Shown here: positions 29,801 through 41,800 of the stretch, in pieces
How the letters are laid out: every line of letters begins with the position of its first letter
How positions within the stretch are numbered: position 1 is the first letter of the stretch
From: Formicarius rufipectus
Lineage: Eukaryota; Chordata; Aves; Passeriformes; Formicariidae
Length of the DNA stretch: 64,000 nucleotides
Assembly: GCA_013399695.1 (NCBI GenBank)
Contig: VXAU01002247.1
Span: 29,488-93,487, forward strand
Reading direction: 5' to 3'
The notes under the pieces: model-generated
The model's input: the letters and a program-made list of their open reading frames with translations, nothing else
Told to the model about the DNA's origin: nothing
Database searches by the model: none
Translations under genes and position numbers: made by a program

Positions 29801-32800
29801 CTGTCTTTTGCAGACAAGAAAAAGTACTGTTATGACAGACTAGGTAGCATAGCAGATTAGCAAATGGTAGTATAGATAAAACTGCCTGTAATTTTTCACA
29901 TGTTAATTGGGGGAGTAAAACACCAACATCTTGACTAACAAATTGAAGTTACTACTCCTTTGTCATATAAGAATATATCACATTAATAACCATATTAGAG
30001 TATTCCTAATTTTAAATGTACTTTATGTGGCTTAGGAGTACAGGTTGCTTTTTTAAAGTGTTTATTTATACATAATTTTCTTCTTTTCTCTTCTTGTTCA
30101 TTTAATTGTTATTAGCCTGATTTCCTCAGAAAACAGGCTATGAAATATTACTATCTCTTTGTTAATCTCTCCAACCCCCAGACCAATTTTGGTTTCATTA
30201 ATGCAATATTACCAAGTGTCTGGTGTCCATGACCTAGCAGCACAATAGAAAGCCCTGGCTGGGTAGTGGGGAGAACAGACTGATGTTATTGCTGAGGACA
30301 AGACAGGGAAGAAAATCTCAGGTTTAAGCTGAGTCATTTGGCCCTGCCTGACTGGACAACCATGAGCATGAGGCAACCCGTGAACATTTCTGTTGCTCTA
30401 AATGTGCTCTGAACTATGTGCTGTTTCTTGCCCAGTTGTCAGCAACTAAACTGACAGACATGAGGGAATCTAAAAATAACATAGAAAGAAGGTGCAGCAG
30501 ATGTGTGAGATAAATGAAAGAAGTAAGATCTTAATGTAGTGACTGGGACCTGGAAATATTTGAATGTGCTTCAAGAAAACATGGAGAAATTGCATGAGAT
30601 TTAGGTAAGGCTATGGATTTAGGGAACATAGGAGACAATAGGAAGTCCCAATAGTTCAGCCGTTCATGAACAAGGTATCTCTTCTCCCTGCCAGGCTCTG
30701 TTTCAGGTATATTTGACATACATCAGGCTTAAGAAGAACACATGTGCAGAAGGGCTGTCTACAAAACCTTAATCTGGAGGGATCACTTTCAGGTAAGGTT
30801 CCTGTGTCTGCAGTGGTAGCCTTAAAAGTAAAATCACTGCTGTTTTGTAAAGTGAGATGTAACTGAGTATGTAACAACACACAGGACCTTACTTATTACA
30901 CAGTTTGTTTTAATATGCTGAACTCCCTGCATCTTTCTAAAACTTTCAAATCTATTAAAGAAAAAGCCTAAATATTTAACATTCGCCATCGAGCTAAAGT
31001 TCAAAAATGAATCATAAATTCAATGTGGTCAACTGAAAGGCGAACTGTCTACAATTTCACAGAACAACTAACTGCTTTTTCTGGAGTAGATGACAGCTGC
31101 AGGCTCTTGATGTTTCCCAATGAGGACAAACACGTCTGGGGTCTCTGTTTCAGCAGCTAAATGCAGAACCCTTTAAATAGCACTTATTTTACTGCATTGC
31201 TTCCAAGGCATTTATGCAACACACGTTGCCAATCCAGTATTTAAGTAAAATGATGACTCCATTGGCTAAAACTTCACCTATGTACCTGCTGCAAAGGAGA
31301 AGCTGACTGCAAGCTATTGATATAACAGAAATGTGCCCTGCAGATCTTCATGACTGTGTGGTACATTTCCTTAGCAGTAACAGATTAAAAAGAATTACTG
31401 GGGTCTGCTCCAGCTTCTGCAGATGCAGAAGCCTGTTTCACTTCATTATTTGTCCCAGTGTTGTCTGAGGTTCCTGGACACACGAGTGCAGAAGCATAAG
31501 CAGTGGCCACATGAAGCACTAAAGTGAAACTACAATGATTCTGAATGGCTTCCTTCCTCTTTGCAAAAAGGTGAAAGATTTATGCATCACTGTTTCAGAA
31601 CTTTATAGCAATCAAGTGGAAAACACTTTGACAGCACATGAAAAACACATTGGAATGCCATGATTTTCAGATGGAAGTCATTGTACCTGTCCTGCTATGT
31701 CAGGGTACTTCTCCCAATGAACCGGTGTGTGTGTAAGGGGCAGGGGAGGAGGAGGATGAGGATGAAGTATTAAACTTCATACTGAACAATTGCAAAGTAA
31801 GTATGTGATAAAATTATGTTCCAGTGAAATAATTTTAAAATATTTACACCTCTCAATTTACAGAAGTTTTTAGCAGCATCAAAAGTAGTGCTGTGTAAAT
31901 GTGATCCGTATTCCAAACGTGTCGGCCTACGTGAAATCTGTTTCTTTTTCTCACTGTGTCTAAATTAGACTTTGCCACTACACTTACCACTTGTTAACAA
32001 CAATATTTTCAACAAGCAATTTCATTCACACTTGTGCATTGTACTTAAAGAGAAAACTAACACAGATTCTACTGGACTTTGCAGGTCTTCAAGACACAAA
32101 AAAATAGTAATGTTACAACATGGTACACTTTACTTTCCTTACTAAACTGTCTACCTAAAGATGCGCAATAGCAAATGTCACCTCATTAAATACATTCTTC
32201 TCCTTCACCTACTCTTTACACAGGAATATTTTTCCTTCTTTGAGTACCCAGCACTACTACAGAACAAACACTGTAAACACTAAAAGAGAACAGCCTGCAG
32301 GACAATGGGATACACTCATGCTTACAAGCATTTCAAAAACAGTGGCAAACTTTACACTTTGTTTTTCTCACAGCCTACAACTTTTAAAGGCCTGTGACAT
32401 ATTCTGTAGTAGAATTTGTTTTAAATGTCACCTTATTTTTCACTGAGTGAAAAACACCACCTGGACAGCAAACCAAAAATATGAACTTTATGTAACCTTC
32501 TTACCAGCTATTAACATCTGCTAGTGTAGAGCATAAGAGCTTTACTGCTCACACATGGATGATGCAGAGCTGTGTCTGTGCTAGGAGTGCATCTCCACCA
32601 TGAATCTGGAGTTAACCACAGTAGGTCTTACTAGAGCAGGATTGGAAAGTGAAACACGAGGAATCACAATGCAAAGATAACTTGGCAGCCTGTACCTGCA
32701 GTGGCACACAAATGCAACAAGATGCTTTCTGGACTTCTGTATCCAGAAGCATTGTACTCCACCATGTGAATTTGCCATATCATTTGAAGTGGTTAATTCA

Positions 32801-35800
32801 GGGATATCCACATCATAACTACAAGAACAGCATAGATCTGCTCCTGAATCCAATGACTGATATTTTACCCTTCTGTTTTTAAAAATTATCTATTTGTTTA
32901 AGCAATGCAGGTCACAATGCACACACTTACACAGGCTTGTATTCAACTTCCAATTCAGTTGTAATTGTCAATATTGTGTATCATGTCACTGTCAGCTAGG
33001 CTGAGGACTGAAGTATTCTGGAGCTTAGCTATGGTTAGAAATTATTCCAACTATCAAAATACTTAAAATCTTAGCCTTTGTCCAATAGCTTGAATATGTA
33101 AGAGATTTCACTGATATACGTCTGTCTCTAATGGAAGATTTCATTCTTTTCAATAATACAAATTCACCTGAACCAGCTGAGAGCTTAAGGTGTCATCATG
33201 CTTCTTAGACTTACCTTCCCAAAGCTGGCAGCATTAACAGGTTGTGTGTCATTTTTCTCACAGAAGTCCAAGTAATGCATATAGAGAGCACTTCGAGGAA
33301 TGCAAACACCTTCTGCAATTTCATAGTTCTCCTCCAACCTTAAAAAGCAAATATCAGACAGAGAGAACTGCAAGTATGTTGGATGTCCTGTATGGCAAAC
33401 AGTGTACAAAGCTGCATTTTTAAGACCAAACATTTTGACTTCCTCTTGCCTACTAAATTTGATTTGTTCTTAAGAGTTTCTTCTGATTCTTTCTGTAATA
33501 CCTACTTGTTTCATTTGGTTCATATGTGCTGTCAAAGCCACAGGCTGTGAGCTCTCGGTAATCTGTTATACCCTAAAAGAATTCTGCAGTAAACAAATAA
33601 ATGTACAACTACAAAACAACAAACATTCACTGAGGGAAAGCATTTTCTCCTCCTTTACAGAACAGATCACCTTTGGATCATGACACTCTCTTCTTCACTC
33701 CTGTCCAACTGCAAAATTGCTTACCTTGAGGAAACAGATGTTGCTAAAGCAAGTTACTCACAAATACTCAAGATTGTGCACAAAATCTTATTGTATAGTA
33801 TTTGCTTGCTATTGTTTGTGGACAAAGTGATAAAAAAGAATACATGATCTGAATACGATGCTGAAAAAAAACTAGTGAAATAACATCTTCCTCTGCCTTT
33901 TAGAAACTGTTATTATTCACTTACACCTGCAAATATAAAACTATAAAATTTTATATGTTGAGACAGATAAGTAGGTGTATACTCCATCTTTAAAATTTGA
34001 AACTGGGCTCATTATAAGTCTACAGATTAGAAGAAGCATTCCTTTGAAATAACATTTTGATGATTTCTTATCCAAAAATGCTCAAGAAGATTTATACATA
34101 CTTAAACTGTAATTAATCTCATCATCCATAGTGTCAGTCATAAGTATATATGTGTGTCTGAGTGCTTGTCTGCTTTGCTGGGTAAGAGAAGTTAGGTGTA
34201 ACTTCCTCTTAAGTGTATTTTAAAAATTAATACATAGTCTCAAAAAACCCCCAAATCTTATAGCAAATAATCCCCTGTCATTTTATAGTTGTAGAACACT
34301 TTCCAAATATCTAGTTTCTCTCCTTCATTGCATTTTTCAGGACTTACCTACCTTCCATTTCACTTATCATGATCATTTGTGACTGCAAACTATTTTAATA
34401 AGATATCTGGCCAGATGAATGGAATCAGTTTGTATGGGAAACATCTATTCTTCCTTGGTTGCTACAGAAATATCATCATGGCATCTTTCCTCAAATTCAT
34501 AGTGCTTTAACAAAACCTCCTTTCAGAACCTGGAGAGTTCGTTTGTATACTATAGCTGCTAATTGGAATGTCAGCTTCCGTGACCAAGACAGGACAGAAA
34601 GAAAAGCAGTTAATTATTTCTCTTCATATCTGATGAATTTTTTCTCTTTTTCTCCTCTCTTTCACAGAGAGTCATTAGTCTGACACTGAACAATGCCCCA
34701 TTATACCTGAACTTTTTTTTAATGATCAAAACCCCATCTTGCTCCACTTCTTTTATTTTCCTGTCTTTTATTTAACAACTTTATCATATTTTGAATCCAG
34801 CCTCATTCTACAGTATTGTACAAAGATAATGAATGCAATCTTCTACCTAACAAATCATTACCAGAAAGAATATATACAAATATATATATATAAACATTTT
34901 GAATGTTGTAATAAAACCATGTGAAATTGTGAAATCCAGTAGTTCACAATGAGACCTTTTGTACCACTACAGTGTAGGAATAAAGCCCCTAATCCTTCTA
35001 CAGGATTGACAGTTTTATGTGTCCCTATTACAACATCCCTCTTTACACACTTATATAGTTCTATATTAAATGAGATTACTCTATAGTAGAATCAGGTCTG
35101 TAGCTTTGTTACAGATCTATTTTCGTATATCAAGAAAACAGAACAACTGCAATATTAACCACTGCTTATCACATAAAAGATTCTAGGACAGATTAATTTT
35201 ATTCAGGATAATTTCTGAGGAAGAATCTATGGAGAATCCATTACCTAGCAATGCTTTACCTTCCTCTTCAATTCTTTTTGTAATTGTTGCAGAAAATAGA
35301 ATGGTTTTGTTGATTTTAGCTTCACAATACTGTTATCATTCAAGACTACCTGCACTGTAAGCCACCAAAGTGCATGGAATTAAGTTGACTGTTCTTTGAG
35401 TAACTCTGTCTTTGGAGAAATAGACACACAAACACTCTAAAATAAAGTTCCACACTTACTCTTTGGTCAACCAGTTCACCAATGAAATAATCATGAACAT
35501 TTTAGAGCCAAGCTGTAGCTTTATAGGAACATGGAATAAGCACAGGGTACTAGATATTGCTATATTCATGGCTTAACAGCTGAATTCAAGCTTGTATAGT
35601 TTCCCCAATTATGATGTATTTGGCAGTTTCCCCAATTATGATGCATTTGGCAGTAATGCTACATTTACCAGGCCTTTCACTTCATTTTGTGTCATCAACA
35701 AAACAAAATGCATCATTCCTGTTTCCAGGAAGACGATATTTAGCCACACTGACAGCCCTCCAGACATGCTTCTTGGCTTCTTCTGCTATTCTTCCTCCTC

Positions 35801-38800
35801 CACATTTAAAATATTCAACATACTTTGCCTTCGGAGAGGCACGGGCATTAAGGACAGATTGATATCGTTTGCCCTTTTCAGCCAGATGTCAGACAAGAAA
35901 TAACTAATGAAGTTGATGGCAAAATGAACCATGTAACAAAATTTACACATTGCCCTTAACTTAGCTGTTGCTGAGTTTAAACAACACCTGAGCAGGCAAA
36001 ACTGTCGAACACATAAAGCTAAACCTACAGGAAGTGCTCAGTGCAGCGCTTCTACAGTGCTGCTCACAGCAGTTTACTGACCTGTGGGTTGCTGGGTGCT
36101 ACTGCAGTACAAATAACCTGATGCTAAGGTGCCTGACTTTCCAGAACACACAAAGTAAGCTTATTACTTTAGCAATTTGACCCTAAGTTTTGAGCTTGCA
36201 ATTCTATTTAGTATATCAAGTTCTCCAGGAAATATAAATTCAAAGCTGAAATACATATGCTGAAAAGCATATGGAAACCACCAGAAAACTGTTTGATGGT
36301 ACGGCTACTAAGCTGGGAACCTTTTTACCTACAGGCCTATTAATAAATAAGCCAATTGTAAAACTCAGTTTGACAACAGGTAAAGATTTCAAATGTTAAA
36401 ACTTATTTGCTTTCTGATCCCTCATGGAATAATGAGTGGAAAATAAATGAAGGAAATTGCAGATGCTCCAAAAGAGTCAAAGGGGAGAATATTTGACCTA
36501 CCTCAACATGTAGTAAATGTAATGCAACAGACAGGTACTAAGCCATTACACTAGCTAGAGAGAAGGGAAGAAGATGTAAACAACCTTTTCAGAATGAAAA
36601 TTTCAGGATTCTATTGCAAACATTGCTGACTGAGCATTAAGTGTGCATACTACATTCCAGCAGGGCTCAATATCCCGAGAGTTTAGGGATTTGCTAACCT
36701 TTATGACTGAGGGGGCTTGAAAATATTTGGCAAAAGACTGTTTACAGTATTTGCATGTTTTCTGTAGGGAACAGTATTGTTGGCACATTCTAATTAACGC
36801 CGGCTTCTTGGCTACAACATTATTTGCTCCTGCGGAAAAGACTCTTTTCACTGCAAAATAAACATTGTTCTGAATTTGGGGCTGGTAAGCCTTGCTTGCG
36901 CTTTCATTTTAGCTAGATAATTCTTTTCCTTTATTATCACATTTGAACTGTGTTGAAGTTGTGGAAATGAGTAATGAAAAACAATTAAAGACCATAGTGA
37001 AAATCATTTCACTGTGATTTTAACAATTTTCTCCCTGTCTGTAATCACTCCCTTTCTTGAGTGTCTGTTTGAGATAAGTCACTCACTTTTCCTGAACTTA
37101 AACAATAATTCCAAACTAAATGCCTTTATTTATACTTGCCTATCTCATTACAGAGATCTCATTTCAGTAAAATAGTTGGTAAAGGTGAGTTTCATCGGAC
37201 AATGAAAAAAATTCTCAGTACTAGTTTTCTTTTTGCAATCAATATAACTGAGATGACAAACCACAGATCAACACCTGGCAAGGTGGCAAACAAATATGTC
37301 GAGTAGATGATCTAAACTGTCAGAGGTTTCCTCTGTTCAAACAAATCCTGTAAGAGTCAGATATTTGTTGAGAAATTCTGTACAGGATATTAATGAGCAC
37401 ATTAAACACTTACAGTGAAAGTATTTTTAGAACTATATAAGATGTCCAAGAGCTCTATGCTCTTCATCTGGAAAACACAAAAGAGAAAACTCCAACAGAT
37501 TTTCTTTATTTTTTTAAAAGGCATCTTACCATTGCAGTGTAGCTGGAGTTGAGTGTGGCTTTGATGCTCTATTATTTTCTTTTTCCTCATCTGTGAAGAA
37601 ACAAACAAAAAACCTATGTAATTTAAGTGGGACTTTCTCAAGCATTTATGAATTAATAAGGATTTTTTTTAAAATTATGAATGGTAAGGGATTATTAAAA
37701 AGTAATTAAAATATTTTTAAGTGTTCTCAAGTGCCAAAGCTCTCTCAAAATATCAGTTAAATTGTGGAAATATAAATAGTGATGTTCGCTAAACTACTAT
37801 CTGTAGATACTGCTTAAGGCAATAAACCTTGCAAACATCAATGATAGCGGGAACAGAGTGGTGCCTAGAAATAATGAGACTGAAAAGGATAAATTTATAT
37901 GGAATAAAAGCAACTTTTAGAACTCTAGTAGAAGATGAGAATGTATAAATAGTTTGGCCCACTTTAAGGGAATTGTTGCCTTACCCAAGTTTTATATTAG
38001 ATAAGGCATTTAAACAGACAGTGTTCATCCACTGTTTGATCCTAACATACTATATGTACTACATGTTTATAAACTTACAAAGATTAATTCTGAATATTTT
38101 GTAATATATTTTATCCTTTTTCAAATGATTTCTCTGCTAGTATTCCTTATTACCTGTTTCCAAGGTAACTCTCGCATTTGCTCACTTTCCAAAAATTTGG
38201 ATAAAAGGTAATTAAAATAAAACTTCAAATATTGGATTCTTCCTAGTTCACGTTAGTTCTTTGGAAAAAAGTTGAAAGTACGCATAGAATAATTCCTATA
38301 AAACTGTGAAACGTATATAACATTCCTAGGTGAAAGCTGGAGTAAAGCACAATCAGCAGCTCCAGTGTGGTATTCTTTGGGAAACATTGTTGTATCAAAC
38401 GCAATTTGATATTTTAACAACTTTATCCCTGATGAAATCGTTCGGCATAGAAGGCTTTGATACTCAGACACCGAGGAAAACCACGGCGCCTGCACTCCAC
38501 ACCGCCAGCTTCGCGTCTTCACGCAACTAACTTTTTGAAGTTACTTTCAGCGAGCCTTCAGGATGCTGAATCTTAAGAGAGCCGATCTTAAGAGCGACCT
38601 CCTATGATCATCAGACCCTGTCGGGGGGCCCTTCGTGCAGCGCGGAGAACTCCGCCACACAAATAACACCGCACTTTGGACCGCGGAGTGTCCAGCGCGG
38701 CGCCCCAGCACTTCTCCCGTTACCCGCAGGGAAGCTGTGCTACCCGAGCATCCCTCATCCTGCCCGCCGGGAAATCCCACTCTGCGGATCCCGCGGACCC

Positions 38801-41800
38801 CCAGCGCAGCCTCCCTTCTGCATCTGCATGACAATGGGCCCCTAATTATTGGGCCGCACACTCCCTCCCTGTCTTGCAGGGGCCGCTTTTATTCAGCGCG
38901 CAGGACCAACACACACATCTCAAATAACTTTTAAATTGTGTTTTTCGTTTGTTTTTCCCAAACAGACGGTCGGCGTGCAACAAGCCCGCGGCACACGGGG
39001 CAGGGACGCCGAGTGGCCGTGACTGCCGCTCCACACGCTCGGGGAACGGGTGGCTTTCACCTGTGCTAAGTAGGCTAGATTTCCCCCTGACTCTGCGACA
39101 CCCCATCAGACATCAAGTCAATGTCTAAATTACACAACATCAGAGCCTCTACATCCCGCCTGTCCCTCCCCCAGCTGTTTCTCTCTTGCAATAAGAGTGA
39201 GCACCCGTGGGAAGGTGCTTTACCTAATATGCGCTCAGACACACTTCAAAGCAGCCATACTCAGCTCCTCCCAGGTAAGGATTTGTTTTAACAACATAAA
39301 CTAACGATTAGATCATAACATGCAATTTATATCTCCCTCCTCAGGTGTGTTTTCTTCCTGTAGAACCTTCTACAACACTGTCCAGCATACTCCATGAACT
39401 CTTCATTAAAACAAAGTATGAGAACGAAGGACTTACTCAAAAAAATTCTTTAAGCAAAATTTTCCATAAAATATTATCCACTGAACAACTGGATTTTCAA
39501 CAAAAATTTTTCCCCCCAGATTTAAGTGCTTGTCTCCCCCAAAATCAGTTCTTTGTACATGAAAACGGAACTACTTTGTATGTTGCCAATGGAACAGTTG
39601 TCAGCCAATATATTTATGATTTTCACCAGGTGTTGGCTAAAATATTTATTTTCAGAAAACTTTCCTTTTTCCATTAGATCGAAAGAGTTGCACATGGTAT
39701 AGGAGGGATCTAGAAATAAAAACTTTTGGCATTACATATAATGTAAGCAGTTTATTCTACCTTGTGTAGTTTAATATTATAATCTCATCAGATAATTGAC
39801 TAGCACTAGCAGAAAATAATAAATATCCCTATTCTCTTTATTTTGGTTGGTAGCAGGGCACATAATGGCTACCATATTGAGCAAGGAATGCTTTCTGTAA
39901 CTCTTGACTCAGGTCTGATCCCAGATCTCTTTGTACAAGAGGGAAGAAGGAAAGGAAAACAGCATTTCTTTCTTTTCGGACTGTCATTTTATCAGTCCAA
40001 ATCAGAATAACACTAGATAAAAACTCCAACTTTTAAAAATCCAATACTTTAAAAATCCAATCTATTTTGTAAAGAAAGGAAATAAAGTCACTGAAAAGAA
40101 GTCTTGTTTCAAGGCTCTGTCAGAGAAGAGAGATGACAATTCTTCTGTGACAAATCCAAAAAGGCTTGAAGTCACCAGGAAAATAATCTTTCTCCTGACT
40201 CATAGCTGCAGGTGTTCACACACAGCACCTCAGGGATAAAGCCATTTGCTGGGAGCAGATCTAGTGTGTTCACTGCCAGCAGGAGGACTACCAGCATCCC
40301 ATAAAAAGGTGTCTTCAAGGCACCTGCTTAGGTAGGAACCTGGCACCCATCCCAAACTGAGTGCAGGTAGTAGCTCGGCCAGACAAAAGTAAAACTTCCA
40401 GCATGTAAAGGGCCTTCAAAGACATTAAAACCAAGGATCATGGCAGAAAAATAGCATTTGTTGGCTCTCAGAGATATCAGCAAATATTTTTCCTCCTCAA
40501 CTCCATGTAAGTTTCTTTGATAAACAGCTCCATCTTTCTACTTTCAAAATTCTTTCTAAGCCAATAGAGCAGCATTCTGTTCTTTTTTTTTGCCTTTTCC
40601 TAGGCTCTCAGTTGTATCCTTTAACTTCTGCTGCCTGATTTTAGGTACAGCTCAAGTGACTTGCTTCATAGACCAAGAAATGGAGGTAATAGGAACTATG
40701 CTCAGCACCTCTTTGACTGTCCTGCCTTAAACACAGCGAGTGGAACCACCCAAAGTGAAGCCCCTGCATTAGCACACCTCAAATGGAGCTGAGTTCTTCT
40801 TTCCACCCTGGAGATAATAGAAGGACCCCGTACTTTCCAGTGTTGTCTGCATGTGGCTCAAGACCACTAAGGGCTAACATGTCATTAGTAGCTTTTTATG
40901 GATAAAATCATTCCCTTAGTTCAGTTAGCTCCATATTTTACAGATGAACATCCTCTGAAGCCCCTGCAGGCCAGGTTCTGACTGTTCTCAAAAGTGATTT
41001 AGCCTTAGCTAAAATTAAATTATAGTAGGAAACTATCTTGCTTCTTACTTACGTGTAACCATAAATAATATTCAGGCTCATTAGCAGGTATTCCCTGCTA
41101 TTAAAACAGTGGGATTTTTTAAAGCTCTCTAAGAAACATGGGAGCATAGCTCTCATTGAGTAGGGATGACTGAAAAAAAGAATTTTCCTGAAGGAAAGTT
41201 TCAGTGGAAACAGGTAGCTCTTTTTAAAACATTTTTCCTTTAATGGAAGAGTAAGAGATTTAGTTAAAAAACAAAACCAACCAAACAACCAAACAACCTA
41301 ACTAAACCAAAACAAAAACCATGCTGGAGAAGTCCATTTCAGCCACTATGAACATGGGTTTTGAACACTCCCTTTGCAGTACAAAAAGCAGTCCAAATAT
41401 TTTATCTCATATGAACTGTCTACACATTCACAATTCTAAACAAGCAAGACAATTTGGACAAGCAATCCTTCCACTTCATCAAGTAACATCACAACTCCTT
41501 TCCCATGGAACTGAAGTTGAAACTTTCAAAAGCCTTTATTTTTATTCTTCTAGACTCCTATTTCATGTGGCTAATCTGGCTCAATGCTCAGTACACAGGA
41601 AATATTGTGTGGCTGGTGTTTTTTTAGTTTGTTTCTTTTTGTTTGTTTGTTTTTTATTATTATTGAATGCACAGTTGTACTATTCCCTTTTCTGATTAAT
41701 CTTTTGATTAATATGCGGAGTTTCAAAGTGGTAGAAGAAAAAAATGTTTAAAAAACTGGAAAGTGAAACAAAATTTGGTTACAATTTTTATATTAGAATG

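Larger units (their letters stand above)
21526..33214. other. Large RFX4 intron (11.7 kb) inside the DNA-binding domain
   Basis: This intron separates the two halves of the winged-helix coding sequence. It contains a CR1 end at about 25.5 kb, A-runs at 23668-23683 and 24815-24828, and one undetermined base at 28998. A somewhat GC-richer stretch at about 27.2-27.9 kb carries several overlapping chance frames, including 134 codons at 27495-27899 on the plus strand. I recognise no other gene. Confidence 0.65.
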
